Below are positions 8,544 through 17,270 of a stretch of DNA of 64,000 nucleotides, piece after piece (position 1 is the stretch's first letter; each line of letters opens with the position of its first letter). This DNA comes from Pseudarthrobacter sp. NIBRBAC000502770 (GTDB lineage: Bacteria; Actinomycetota; Actinomycetes; Actinomycetales; Micrococcaceae). The stretch is from the NCBI RefSeq assembly GCF_006517815.1, contig NZ_CP041198.1:2356001-2420000 (forward strand), read 5' to 3'. Under the pieces are notes generated by a model that did no database searches, was not told the origin of the DNA, and saw only the letters and a list, made by a program, of their open reading frames with translations. A program made the translations under genes and the position numbers.

Positions 8544-9557
8544 ATGAAAATCTTGGTCACAGGGGGCACCGGTTACATCGGTTCCCATACTGTTCTGTCC
8601 CTGCAGGAAGCCGGCCACGACGTGGTCGTCATCGACAACCTGGTCAATTCCAGCGAGGAGTCGCTGCGCCGCGTAGCCGAACTCAGCGGCAAGACCGCGG
8701 AGTTCCACAACGTTGACCTGGTGGACGAGGCCGCCGTCGAAAAAGTCTTCGCCGGGAGCGGCATTGAAGCCGTCATCCACTTCGCAGGCCTCAAGGCCGT
8801 GGGTGAATCAGTGCAGGAGCCGCTGAAGTACTACTACAACAACCTGGTGGGCACGCTGAACCTGGTCCGCGTCATGGACAGGCACAGCGTCCGGTCCATC
8901 GTCTTCAGCTCGTCAGCCACCGTCTACGGGGAACACAACCCCATTCCGTATGTGGAAAAGATGGAAATCGGCGCGAACAACCCTTACGGGCGCACCAAGG
9001 AACAGATCGAGGACATCCTCTCCGACCTCGGCGCAGCCGACCCACAGTGGCACATAGCCCTGCTGCGCTACTTCAACCCGGTAGGCGCGCACCCCTCGGG
9101 CCGCATCGGTGAAGACCCGCAAGGCATTCCGAACAACCTTGTCCCGTTCATTGCCCAGGTGGCCGTGGGCCGGCGCGAGAAGCTTATGGTCTTCGGCGGC
9201 GACTACGACACCCCGGACGGCACCTGCCTGCGCGACTACATCCACGTGGTGGACCTGGCCGAAGGACACGTGGCCGCACTGAACCACATCGCGGACCGCA
9301 CCGGTGTTTTCCGCTGGAACCTCGGATCCGGCAAGGGTTCCTCCGTCCTGGAGGTCCTGCGCTCCTTCGAAAAGGCAGTGGGCCAGCCCATCCCCTACGA
9401 GATCACCGGCCGCCGCGCGGGGGACCTGCCGGCCTTCTGGGCCGATGCCACCTCGGCCCTGGCAGACCTGAGCTGGTCGACCACGAAGACCGTGGACCAG
9501 ATGTGCGAGGACCACTGGCGCTGGCAGAAGAACAACCCCCAGGGCTACGCCTCGTAG
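8544..9557 (+). CDS. galE: UDP-glucose 4-epimerase
   Basis: This 337-residue extended short-chain dehydrogenase interconverts UDP-glucose and UDP-galactose in the cytoplasm. The NAD site TGGTGYIGS is at residues 6-14 and the catalytic YxxxK is YGRTK. RYFNPVGAHPSG and RDYIHVVDLA are epimerase-typical. The length is the normal one. The ATG at 8544 lies 6 bases after TAGCGT (8532-8537), a likely leaderless start, although TGAGG sits close by. It stands alone and is divergent from the TetR gene, so it may be monocistronic. Confidence 0.94.
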   Translation: MKILVTGGTGYIGSHTVLSLQEAGHDVVVIDNLVNSSEESLRRVAELSGKTAEFHNVDLVDEAAVEKVFAGSGIEAVIHFAGLKAVGESVQEPLKYYYNNLVGTLNLVRVMDRHSVRSIVFSSSATVYGEHNPIPYVEKMEIGANNPYGRTKEQIEDILSDLGAADPQWHIALLRYFNPVGAHPSGRIGEDPQGIPNNLVPFIAQVAVGRREKLMVFGGDYDTPDGTCLRDYIHVVDLAEGHVAALNHIADRTGVFRWNLGSGKGSSVLEVLRSFEKAVGQPIPYEITGRRAGDLPAFWADATSALADLSWSTTKTVDQMCEDHWRWQKNNPQGYAS

Positions 9558-9583
9558 TCCCCTTGAATGTGGCACAACGCGAA

Positions 9584-9616
9584 GCGGCCGCCCACCTTGG
9601 AAAGGTGGGCGGCCGC
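9584..9616. terminator. Bidirectional terminator between galE and gltA
   Basis: A perfect 15-bp stem (9584-9598 with 9602-9616) closes on a 3-base loop between two convergent genes. Confidence 0.85.
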
Positions 9617-9654
9617 CGTCGTTATTGACGTTGCTGTCCCTGGCTGACCGGGAA

Positions 9655-10941
9655 TCAGCGTGCGGGGTAGTCGCGCTCCGGCTCGCCGATGTACAGCTGG
9701 CGCGGGCGGCCGATCTTGGTATTCGGGTCGCTGATCATTTCGCGCCACTGGGCAATCCAGCCCGGCAGTCGGCCGATGGCGAACAGGACGGTGAACATCT
9801 TCTCGGGGAAGCCCATGGCCTTGTAGATCAGGCCGGTGTAGAAGTCCACGTTCGGGTAGAGCTTGCGCTGGATGAAGTAGTCATCGCTGAGCGCCTTCTC
9901 TTCCAGGCGCATGGCGATGTCCAGCAGTTCGTCGTTGCCGCCGAGCTTGCTGAGGATCTCGTGGGCCGTGGCCTTGACGATCTTGGCGCGCGGATCGTAG
10001 TTCTTGTAGACGCGGTGTCCGAAGCCCATGAGGCGGACGCCGTCTTCCTTGTTCTTGACCTTCTCCATGTAGTCCTCGGGCTTGAGGCCCTCGGCCTGGA
10101 TCTGGCGGAGCATCTTCAGCACGGCCTCGTTGGCGCCACCGTGGGCAGGGCCGAAGAGGGCGTTGATGCCGGCCGAAACGGAGGCGAAGAGGTTGGCATT
10201 GGAGGAGCCCACCAGGCGCACGGTGGAGGTGGAGCAGTTCTGCTCGTGGTCCGCGTGCAGGATGAGGAGCAGGTCCAGCGCCTTGACGATGACCGGGTCC
10301 AGTTCGTACTGCTCCGCGGGGAGGCCGAAGCTAAGGCGCAGGAAGTTCTCCACCAGGTTCATGGAGTTGTCCGGGTACAGCATGGGCTGGCCGATGGACT
10401 TCTTGTGCGCGTAGGCGGCGATGACCGGCAGCTTGGCCATCAGGCGGATGGTGGAGACCTCCACCTGCTCGGCGTTGAACGGGTCCAGGGAGTCCTGGTA
10501 GAAAGTGGACAGCGCGGACACGGCCGAGGACAGCACCGGCATGGGGTGCGCGTCGCGGGGGAAGCCGCCGAAGAAGCCCTTGAGCTCCTCGTGCAGCAGG
10601 GTGTGGCGCCGGATCTTCTGGTCGAACTCGTCCAGCTCAGTGGGCGTGGGAAGGTTGCCGTAGATCAGCAGGTAGGACACCTCGAGGAAGCTGGAGTGCT
10701 GCGCCAGCTGCTCGATGGGGTATCCGCGGTAGCGCAGGATGCCCGCATCGCCGTCGATGTAGGTGATGGCGGACGTGGTTGCTGCGGTGTTCATGAAGCC
10801 GGGGTCAAAGGTCACGGCACCGGTCTGCTTGAGCAGCTTGGAGACGTCGTAACCTTCGTTCCCTTCAACAACCTGGATGCGCGGGAGCTTCAGCTCGCCA
10901 CCTGCGTGGAGCAGGGTCGCAGCATTGTTGGTCTCAGTCAT
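9655..10941 (-). CDS. gltA: Citrate synthase
   Basis: This 428-residue type II citrate synthase condenses acetyl-CoA and oxaloacetate. The catalytic region is visible: a substrate His in LFGPAHGGANEA, then GFGHRVYKNYDPRAK, and the catalytic Asp region LSDDYFIQRKLYPNVDFY. The frame is open 42 codons further upstream, but the ATG at 10941 is preceded by AAGGGG at about 6 bases and starts like homologues (MTETNN), so it is chosen. A promoter-like pair and a CRP/GlxR-like box lie upstream. In Corynebacterium the gltA gene is controlled by GlxR, which makes catabolite control here plausible. Confidence 0.95.
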   Translation of the reverse strand: MTETNNAATLLHAGGELKLPRIQVVEGNEGYDVSKLLKQTGAVTFDPGFMNTAATTSAITYIDGDAGILRYRGYPIEQLAQHSSFLEVSYLLIYGNLPTPTELDEFDQKIRRHTLLHEELKGFFGGFPRDAHPMPVLSSAVSALSTFYQDSLDPFNAEQVEVSTIRLMAKLPVIAAYAHKKSIGQPMLYPDNSMNLVENFLRLSFGLPAEQYELDPVIVKALDLLLILHADHEQNCSTSTVRLVGSSNANLFASVSAGINALFGPAHGGANEAVLKMLRQIQAEGLKPEDYMEKVKNKEDGVRLMGFGHRVYKNYDPRAKIVKATAHEILSKLGGNDELLDIAMRLEEKALSDDYFIQRKLYPNVDFYTGLIYKAMGFPEKMFTVLFAIGRLPGWIAQWREMISDPNTKIGRPRQLYIGEPERDYPAR

Positions 10942-11049
10942 GGAGTCCCCTTCATGAGGCGTCTTCGGCCTCTGTCGAAAGCTTGATCCAACATCAGGTG
11001 AGCCGTGCACTGAGCCTGAGGAGACAGGTTCCAACACCCGGGCTGCCTT

Positions 11050-11077
11050 CTTGTAGAAAGCCACCATTGATCGTCAA
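11050..11077 (-). promoter_or_regulatory. Predicted gltA promoter
   Basis: On the minus strand TTGACG (11077-11072) and TACAAG (11055-11050) are 16 bases apart. This would leave an untranslated leader of about 100 bases before the gltA ATG at 10941. The assignment is by inspection only. Confidence 0.45.
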
Positions 11078-11148
11078 CTTAAAAAGTACCGCTCCTTGGC
11101 GGGTGTCACTAATCCGCAGGCTTCCCATCCGGCCTAAAATGCACCGAA

Positions 11149-11164
11149 TGTGGGGCGAGTCACA
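11149..11164. promoter_or_regulatory. CRP/GlxR-like box upstream of gltA
   Basis: TGTGGGGCGAGTCACA fits the TGTGA-N6-TCACA palindrome of CRP/GlxR regulators with one mismatch. It lies about 70-95 bases upstream of the predicted gltA -35 box, just downstream of the dapC stop. Confidence 0.5.
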
Positions 11165-11193
11165 CGATTATTACGGGGTGCCTGGGAGCCGGA

Positions 11194-12333
11194 TCAGGCC
11201 AGCCGTGCAACAGCGGCATCGATCCGCTCGTCGGATCCGGTCAGGGCCACGCGGACATAGCCGTTGCCCGCGTCACCGTAGAAGACGCCCGGGCCAACCA
11301 CGATGCCCCGTTCGGCCAGGCGGGCCACCGTAGCCCACGTGTCCTCTCCCGCCGTCGACCACAGGTACAGGCCGGCATCGGACTCCTTGATCTCCAGGCC
11401 GAAGTCCAGCAGCGCGGGCACCAGGCGTTCGCGCCGGCCCCGGTACAGGTCCTTCTGGGCCTCGACATGGGTGTCATCGCCCAGCGCCACCCGCATGGCC
11501 TCCTGGACGGGGTAGGGAACGATCATCCCCGCGTGCTTGCGGCTGTTGACCAGGTTGGGCATCAGGTCCGGATCACCGGCAACGAAGGCTGCGCGGTAGC
11601 CCGCCAGGTTGGACTGCTTGCTCAGCGAGTACACGGCCAGCAGGCCCTGGTGCGAGCCGCCGGCAACGTGGGGATCAAGGATACTGGGGACGCGCCGGCC
11701 GCCGCGCTGGACGTCCCAGTCGCCCCAGCCGAGCTCTGCGTAGCATTCGTCCGATGCCACCACGGCTCCGATTTCACGGGCCTGGACCACCAGGGCCTTC
11801 AGGGACTCCGCATCGCGGACGCTGCCCGTCGGGTTGCCCGGGGAATTGACCCAGATGAGCCGCACGCGTGCACGTGTGGCGTCGTCAAGCTCGTCCAGAT
11901 TGTCCGTGGCCACCGAAGTGACCCCGGCCAGGGTGGCACCGATATCGTACGTGGGGTAGGCCACCTTGGGACGTACGACGACGTCTCCGGGCTTAAGGCC
12001 CAGCAGCAGCGGCAGCCACGCAACGAGTTCCTTGGAACCCACCGTAGGCATGATGTTTTTAGGGTCCAGGCCCGCCACTCCGCGCCGGCGTTCGAACCAG
12101 CCCGCGATGGCTTCCCGCAGCGCCGGCGTGCCATGGACAGTGGGATATCCCGGAGCGTTGGCAGCGGCCTTCAGTGCGTCCTGGACCAACTGCGGGGTGG
12201 GATCCACGGGCGTGCCGATGGAGAGGTTGACTGCCCCGCCCGGGTGTTCCGAGGCCTTGGCCACGTAGGGGGCCATAGCCTCCCACGGGTAGTCGGGCAG
12301 GTTCAGGCCAAACGAATTCACTGCTGCGGTCAC
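11194..12333 (-). CDS. dapC: Succinyldiaminopimelate transaminase
   Basis: This 379-residue fold-type I PLP aminotransferase uses glutamate to aminate N-succinyl-2-amino-6-oxopimelate, the step between dapD and dapE. The PLP-binding Lys is in YSLSKQSNLAGYR, the substrate-binding region has WVNSPGNPTG, and VASDECYAELGW carries the cofactor Asp and Tyr. It begins with GTG at 12333, 13 bases after the fdxA stop. The fdxA-dapC arrangement is common in actinobacteria and supports DapC over a generic aspartate aminotransferase. Confidence 0.9.
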   Translation of the reverse strand: MTAAVNSFGLNLPDYPWEAMAPYVAKASEHPGGAVNLSIGTPVDPTPQLVQDALKAAANAPGYPTVHGTPALREAIAGWFERRRGVAGLDPKNIMPTVGSKELVAWLPLLLGLKPGDVVVRPKVAYPTYDIGATLAGVTSVATDNLDELDDATRARVRLIWVNSPGNPTGSVRDAESLKALVVQAREIGAVVASDECYAELGWGDWDVQRGGRRVPSILDPHVAGGSHQGLLAVYSLSKQSNLAGYRAAFVAGDPDLMPNLVNSRKHAGMIVPYPVQEAMRVALGDDTHVEAQKDLYRGRRERLVPALLDFGLEIKESDAGLYLWSTAGEDTWATVARLAERGIVVGPGVFYGDAGNGYVRVALTGSDERIDAAVARLA

Positions 12334-12346
12334 GTTCCCGTCCGCG

Positions 12347-12673
12347 TCAGTGGTCTTGGTTCTGCGGCGGCAGGGCGGCGATCATCGGGTGGTCCTTGCC
12401 CGTGTTGCCGATCTTTGCCGCCCCGCCCGGGGAGCCGAGGTCGTCGAAGAATTCGACGTTGGCCTTGTAGTAGTCGGCCCATTCCTCGGGAGTGTCATCC
12501 TCGTAGTAGATGGCCTCCACCGGGCAAACCGGCTCGCAGGCGCCGCAGTCGACGCATTCGTCCGGATGGATGTACAGCGAACGCTCGCCTTCATAGATGC
12601 AGTCGACCGGGCACTCCTCAATGCATGCCTTGTCCTTAACATCCACACACGGCTGCGCGATTACGTACGTCAC
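12347..12673 (-). CDS. fdxA: Seven-iron ferredoxin (3Fe-4S/4Fe-4S)
   Basis: This 108-residue electron carrier has cysteines at 9, 17, 21 and 25 and at 40, 43, 46 and 50 (CVDCGACEPVCPVEAIYYED), the pattern of FdxA ferredoxins with one 3Fe-4S and one 4Fe-4S cluster. The frame continues upstream to an ATG at 12733, but the GTG at 12673 gives the standard MTYVIAQPC start and has GGAGAGG 8 bases before it. It is co-oriented with and directly upstream of dapC. Its redox partners are not evident from the window. Confidence 0.93.
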   Translation of the reverse strand: MTYVIAQPCVDVKDKACIEECPVDCIYEGERSLYIHPDECVDCGACEPVCPVEAIYYEDDTPEEWADYYKANVEFFDDLGSPGGAAKIGNTGKDHPMIAALPPQNQDH

Positions 12674-12810
12674 GTCCCTGGCCTCTCCACGTTGGGTTCC
12701 GGCTTGCCCGCCGGCTCTTGCATCCGGCAGCACGGCCGGACTCTTGACATCTGAGCCTATTATCTCCCAGCCCTTTCCCGCTAACCTAGCCGGCGGCCTA
12801 GTATGAACTG

Positions 12811-13053
12811 GTGAGTCTGCCAGCGTCCGCCCCCGTCCGCTTCCTGACCGCGGCCGGCCCCGGAACCCGGGTGGTGGTGCGCTACCGGATCGATGGCGGC
12901 CTGACGGATGCGCTGGGCCACCTGCTGGCTTGCGACGCCGGTTCCTGCACCGTCCGCACCCGCCGGGCCGACGTCGTCATTCCCCTGGAGCTCGTGGTGG
13001 CCGCGAAGGAAGTCCCGCCCGCTCCCCCGCGCCGCCCCGCGCGCCCCGCCTAG
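12811..13053 (+). CDS. Small SH3-like domain protein, unknown function
   Basis: This 80-residue protein contains GTRVVVRYRIDGGLTDALGHL followed by a short beta-rich stretch and a Pro/Arg-rich tail. The core resembles the small SH3-like domain found ahead of some mycobacterial GNAT acetyltransferases (the Rv0428c type), here standing alone. That match is from memory and is tentative. The GTG at 12811 lies 6 bases after TAGTAT (12799-12804), a clear leaderless configuration. It is divergent from fdxA. Confidence 0.7.
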   Translation: MSLPASAPVRFLTAAGPGTRVVVRYRIDGGLTDALGHLLACDAGSCTVRTRRADVVIPLELVVAAKEVPPAPPRRPARPA

Positions 13054-13096
13054 GCCTCGCTGCGCCGGGACTGTCCCTGCGCCATGACCCGGTCCT

Positions 13097-13906
13097 TCAC
13101 CGCGCCCGGCGGTACGTGGCCAGGGCCAGCTCCACCATCCGGACGAACTCCGCGGGGTCGCGGACCAGCATCTCGAACGTCACCCGAAGGGTTGGGACAC
13201 CCCCGATGACGGTGACATTCCAGCGCCGCCTGTCTTCCCGGTAGGCCTCCCGGCTGCTGTGGTGGGCATAGCCGTCCGCCTCAATCCCCAGCAGACCATC
13301 AACAAGGAGATCCAGGTGGCCCATTCCAGGAATGTGCACCTGCAACTCGACTGTAAGCCCCGCTTCTTCAAGCAGATACCGGGCGATGGTTTCGATGATG
13401 GAGCCGGACTGGGGTCGGATTCTGCCAACCAGGTTCAGCAGGGCCTTTTCACGGGCGGCCGGAAACCGCGCCCGCAGCTCCGCGAGTTGGATGTGGCCTT
13501 TCTTGACGGCGGACTCCGCGATAGTCAGGCCCTGAAGAGCCGGCAGACAGCGGAGAGACTGGCAGACGACGTCCAGAGGCGTCAACGGAAGGTCGCTGCG
13601 GTGTACCACACAGCCGGCTATTGGCCTGCCATGGCGGGCGGCAAGATGCGGCCTATCCGGAACCTTGATCACCCACAACCCGGAAGCCACTGCGGCCGTG
13701 ACGCAACCAGGTGCGGCGTGATGGCGCGCCGCATGGATGAGCACGGGGTCAGCATCCGGAAGGGCGAATACTCCACGGGCAATCCTTTGGACGGACCCCT
13801 CTGATAGTCCGGCTTCCAGACGTCGGCGGGAGACGCCTGCCAGTAGTAACTCCCGGGTCCCGGCAGTGCCGCCCAGGCCAGCCAGCGCTTCAGAAATAGT
13901 TCGCAT
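13097..13906 (-). CDS. AbiEi-like/DUF559-type protein
   Basis: This 269-residue protein begins with a winged-helix-like region (GVSRRRLEAGLSEGSVQRIARGVFAL, residues 24-50) like AbiEi-type antitoxins. It ends with a domain like DUF559/very-short-patch nucleases: DLLVDGLLGIEADGYAHH then RRRWNVTVIGGVPTLRVTFEMLV. Such two-part proteins are frequent, usually single, chromosomal genes in Arthrobacter and relatives. No AbiEii toxin is next to it, so a working toxin-antitoxin system is not supported here. A nuclease function is possible, since the Glu/Asp in IEAD could form part of a PD-(D/E)xK site. Upstream there is no good ribosome-binding site. Confidence 0.72.
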   Translation of the reverse strand: MRTISEALAGLGGTAGTRELLLAGVSRRRLEAGLSEGSVQRIARGVFALPDADPVLIHAARHHAAPGCVTAAVASGLWVIKVPDRPHLAARHGRPIAGCVVHRSDLPLTPLDVVCQSLRCLPALQGLTIAESAVKKGHIQLAELRARFPAAREKALLNLVGRIRPQSGSIIETIARYLLEEAGLTVELQVHIPGMGHLDLLVDGLLGIEADGYAHHSSREAYREDRRRWNVTVIGGVPTLRVTFEMLVRDPAEFVRMVELALATYRRAR

Positions 13907-14053
13907 GTCTGAAGCCTGCGCCTGGCGGGGAGCATCCGCAGGTGGTGGAAACGGCTATGTGGAGAACGGACCCGGGCGCGGAAGCAGGCGCTCAGTGCGC
14001 CCACGCCGTTCCTGCGCATCGAGGCCTGGTTTGGCCGCGCCGCCCGGCTTAAC

Positions 14054-14089
14054 GCAGAACGCCACCGGCAAATGCCGGTGGCGTTCTGC
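14054..14089. terminator. Terminator downstream of typA
   Basis: A perfect 16-bp stem (14054-14069 with 14074-14089) closes on AAAT, immediately after the typA stop on the minus strand. Confidence 0.85.
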
Positions 14090-14104
14090 AGACCTGCGGA
14101 GTTA

Positions 14105-16033
14105 CTAGGCCTTGGCGCGGGCGCGGTTGGCCTTGGCACGCTCGTTGGTATCCAGGATGACCTTGCGGATGCGGATGGCTTCCGGGGTCACCTCGACGCA
14201 CTCATCCTCGCGGGCGAATTCCAGCGACTCTTCAAGGGTGAGTTCGCGCGGCGGGGTCAGGTTCTCAAAGGTGTCGGAGGAAGCGGCACGCATGTTGGTG
14301 AGCTTCTTTTCCTTGGTGATGTTCACGTCCATGTCGTCGGCGCGGGAGTTCTCGCCCACGATCATGCCTTCGTAGACCTCGGAGGTGGGCTTCACGAAGA
14401 AGGAGCCGCGTTCCTGCAGGTTGATCATGGCGAACGGGGTAACCACACCGGCGCGGTCGGCAATCATGGAACCGTTGGTGCGGTACTCGATGGGGCCGGC
14501 CCACGGCTCGTAGCCTTCTGAGATGGAAGCTGCGATGCCTGCACCGCGGGTGTCGGTCAGGAACCGGGTGCGGAACCCGATCAGGCCACGGGCCGGAACG
14601 ATGAACTCCATGCGGCACCAGCCGGTGCCGTGGTTGGCCATGTTGGTCATCCGCCCCTTGCGGGCAGCCATGAGCTGGGTGACGGCGCCGAGGTACTCTT
14701 CCGGCACGTCGATGGTCATGTGCTCCATCGGCTCGTGGATCTTGCCGTCGATGGTCTTGGTGACAACCTGGGGCTTCCCGACGGTCAGTTCAAAGCCCTC
14801 GCGGCGCATCTGCTCGACCAGGATAGCCAGCGCGAGCTCGCCACGGCCCTGGACTTCCCAGGCGTCGGGACGCTCGGTCGGGAGGACCTTGATGGAGACG
14901 TTACCGATCAGTTCCTTGTCCAGCCGGTCCTTGACCTGGCGGGCGGTGACCTTGGCGCCCTTGACCTTGCCGGCCAGCGGGGAGGTGTTGATACCAATGG
15001 TCATGGAGATCGCGGGATCGTCCACGGTGATCAGCGGCAGCGGCTGGGGGTTCTCGACGTCGGTGAGGGTTTCACCGATGGTGATGTCCTCGATACCGGC
15101 GACGGCCACGATCTCGCCGGGTCCGGCGGACTCGGCCGGAACGCGCTCCAGTGCCTTGGTGGCGAGCAGTTCGGTGATCTTGACGGTCTTCAGCTCACCG
15201 TTCTGGCGGGCCCAGGCAACCTGCTGGCCCTTGCGGAGGGTGCCGTTGTAGATGCGGAGCAGCGCGAGGCGGCCCAGGAACGGGGAAGCGTCCAGGTTGG
15301 TGACGTGGGCCTGCAGGACGCCCTCAGGGTTGTACGTCGGCGCCGGGATGTGCTCGATGATGGTCTTGAAGAGCGGCTCGAGGTCCTCGTTGTCCGGTGC
15401 GGAGCCGTTGGCCGGCTGCTCGAGGGACGCGCGGCCAACCTTTGCGGCGGCGTACACAACGGGAACTTCCAGGACCTTGTCCAGGTCCAGGTCCGGCACT
15501 TCATCGGCGAGGTCGGAAGCCAGGCCCAGGAGCAGGTCCATGGACTCGTGGACAACTTCGTCAATGCGGGCGTCGGGGCGGTCGGTCTTGTTGACCAGGA
15601 GGATCACCGGGAGGTGCGCGGCCAGCGCCTTGCGCAGCACGAAGCGGGTCTGGGGCAGCGGGCCCTCGGAAGAGTCGACGAGGAGCACGACGCCGTCCAC
15701 CATGGATAGGCCGCGCTCCACCTCGCCGCCGAAGTCGGCGTGGCCGGGGGTGTCGATGACGTTGATGGTGATGGTCTCGCCGTTGGAGGAGGGACCGTTG
15801 TAGGCCACCGTGGTGTTCTTGGCCAGGATGGTGATGCCCTTTTCGCGCTCCAGGTCGCCGGAGTCCATGACCCGGTCCTCGACGTGGTTGTGCTCGGCGA
15901 AGGAGTTGGTCTGCTTGAGCATGGCGTCGACCAGGGTGGTCTTGCCGTGGTCAACGTGGGCCACGATCGCGACGTTGCGGAGGTCACTGCGCGATGCAGT
16001 GGCTACCGCAGTGTTGGTGGTGGTTTCAGACAT
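14105..16033 (-). CDS. typA: Translational GTPase TypA/BipA
   Basis: This 642-residue ribosome-associated GTPase acts in ribosome assembly and stress or cold adaptation. The G1 motif AHVDHGKTT is near residue 25, DTPGHADFGGEVER is G3, and NKTDRPDAR is G4. EF-G-like domains follow, and the BipA-typical C-terminal domain (GVVTPFAMINLQERG) and a basic tail (RAKANRARAKA) complete it. Length is normal. It appears monocistronic with a terminator close behind. No Shine-Dalgarno is obvious before the ATG at 16033. Confidence 0.95.
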   Translation of the reverse strand: MSETTTNTAVATASRSDLRNVAIVAHVDHGKTTLVDAMLKQTNSFAEHNHVEDRVMDSGDLEREKGITILAKNTTVAYNGPSSNGETITINVIDTPGHADFGGEVERGLSMVDGVVLLVDSSEGPLPQTRFVLRKALAAHLPVILLVNKTDRPDARIDEVVHESMDLLLGLASDLADEVPDLDLDKVLEVPVVYAAAKVGRASLEQPANGSAPDNEDLEPLFKTIIEHIPAPTYNPEGVLQAHVTNLDASPFLGRLALLRIYNGTLRKGQQVAWARQNGELKTVKITELLATKALERVPAESAGPGEIVAVAGIEDITIGETLTDVENPQPLPLITVDDPAISMTIGINTSPLAGKVKGAKVTARQVKDRLDKELIGNVSIKVLPTERPDAWEVQGRGELALAILVEQMRREGFELTVGKPQVVTKTIDGKIHEPMEHMTIDVPEEYLGAVTQLMAARKGRMTNMANHGTGWCRMEFIVPARGLIGFRTRFLTDTRGAGIAASISEGYEPWAGPIEYRTNGSMIADRAGVVTPFAMINLQERGSFFVKPTSEVYEGMIVGENSRADDMDVNITKEKKLTNMRAASSDTFENLTPPRELTLEESLEFAREDECVEVTPEAIRIRKVILDTNERAKANRARAKA

Positions 16034-16221
16034 GCGTAAAGGCTCGATTCAGTGGAGTCAGCTGTTGTATCGCGACATTTCCAACTGGAACGCACGACGG
16101 ACAAGGCCCTTGGCACAGGGCGCCTTCCTCTATTCTAGCCGCTGAGTTATTTGTTGGCCTAAATTCCGGCGGGACAGGCTGCCGCCGATTGAGCCAGTAT
16201 CAGCCACGGCGCCGCAATGGG

Positions 16222-16237
16222 TGTGACCAAGTTCACT
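16222..16237. promoter_or_regulatory. CRP/GlxR-like box in the typA/SGNH spacer
   Basis: TGTGACCAAGTTCACT fits TGTGA-N6-TCACA with one mismatch at the last base. It is 68 bases upstream of the SGNH hydrolase start and about 190 bases from typA. Confidence 0.4.
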
Positions 16238-16304
16238 CCAGGATCCCGGTGCATGGCATGATGTCTGTGACACAGCCCATCCATTGAGCACGCCGGAGAC
16301 AACG

Positions 16305-17183
16305 ATGCCCCCTGCAAAGGCAAGCACCCTGCGTGGTTTCGCCTGGGCTGCCTGCGCCGCGGTCTCCGCGCTCGTGGCGGTATCGGGAATCGTGGGCAAC
16401 ACCGGGGACGACGCTGTTCCCGGTACAGCCCTGTCACGGGCGGCCGCAGGCCAGGTATCCGGCGGCCGGACCGGCAGCGCCGAACCTGCCGTGGCAGCCA
16501 CGGCCCGCGTCCTGAATACAGGCAACGGACGGCTGGAAGCGGTTGTGCCCGACGTCGCCGGCACCGTCCTGCTGATCGGGGACTCGCAGGCGGAACCCGT
16601 TGACGGCTGGCCGCGCCTGGGCCTCGCTGCCGCCGGGTACAACGTGTACTTTTGCGGCCGCGGCGGCACGGGCTACGTCGCGGCGAACGGTGCCACGGGA
16701 AACTACATAGACGCCCTGCAGCGCGGAGACTGGCTTCTCCCCTCCGGCACTCCCGCATTGATTGTGGTCGAAGGTGGCGGCAACGATGCCGCCGGCGGGG
16801 CAAGCAACGCACAGATCGCCCGGAATGCCGAACGGCTGGTCACTGAACTCCGGACCCGCTATCCCGGCACACGGCTCGCGATGATCGGCACCTTGGCGCG
16901 CGGAGCGAACGACGGCGGCGGCCGCCGGAGCGAGGTTGACGCCGTGTTGGGTGCCGTGGCGGGAGCCAACGGACTGCCGTTCATCTCTGCAGGCGACTGG
17001 CTCACCAGGTACGGGCTGGCGAAAGACCTCGCCGATGCGGTGCACATGAACTCTGATGGCCGCCGCGCCCTTGGCGGAATCCTCGCAGCCAGGCTCCGGG
17101 AACTTGGACTTGGCCGCAATCCTTCGCCGGCCCAAGGAGCCCTCGCTGCCGTGCCCGAAGCGGGCAGCATGTTCCAGGACTGA
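16305..17183 (+). CDS. Secreted SGNH/GDSL-family hydrolase
   Basis: This 292-residue protein has one hydrophobic N-terminal segment (a signal peptide or anchor, about residues 10-28). The SGNH blocks are LLIGDSQAEP with the nucleophile Ser, GGGNDAAGG with the oxyanion Asn, and DLADAVHMNSDGRRAL with the Asp-x-x-His pair. It is probably an esterase or acyl hydrolase acting outside the membrane; the substrate is unknown. A TTG at 16284 is in frame, but the ATG at 16305 has GGAGA 5 bases upstream and is preferred. A CRP-like box lies upstream. Confidence 0.85.
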   Translation: MPPAKASTLRGFAWAACAAVSALVAVSGIVGNTGDDAVPGTALSRAAAGQVSGGRTGSAEPAVAATARVLNTGNGRLEAVVPDVAGTVLLIGDSQAEPVDGWPRLGLAAAGYNVYFCGRGGTGYVAANGATGNYIDALQRGDWLLPSGTPALIVVEGGGNDAAGGASNAQIARNAERLVTELRTRYPGTRLAMIGTLARGANDGGGRRSEVDAVLGAVAGANGLPFISAGDWLTRYGLAKDLADAVHMNSDGRRALGGILAARLRELGLGRNPSPAQGALAAVPEAGSMFQD

Positions 17184-17219
17184 CATCCGCAGCGTTTCCG
17201 TCTTCTGCGCACATGGGAA

Positions 17220-17245
17220 GAGCCGGGACCCGAAGGTCCCGGCTC
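17220..17245. terminator. Bidirectional terminator, SGNH gene and dpp operon
   Basis: A perfect 11-bp stem (GAGCCGGGACC, 17220-17230, with 17235-17245) and a CGAA tetraloop sit between convergent genes. Confidence 0.85.
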
Positions 17246-17270
17246 CAGCCATTCCGAAGAAGGACTCCAG

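Noticed and set aside
9625..10986. 453-codon plus-strand open frame
   Set aside because: It lies entirely antisense to gltA, has a low-complexity Val/Gly/Leu/His composition typical of GC-rich shadow frames, and matches no domain.
13097..13906. AbiEi/AbiEii abortive-infection pair
   Set aside because: Only the AbiEi-like gene is present. No nucleotidyltransferase-type AbiEii toxin lies next to it.
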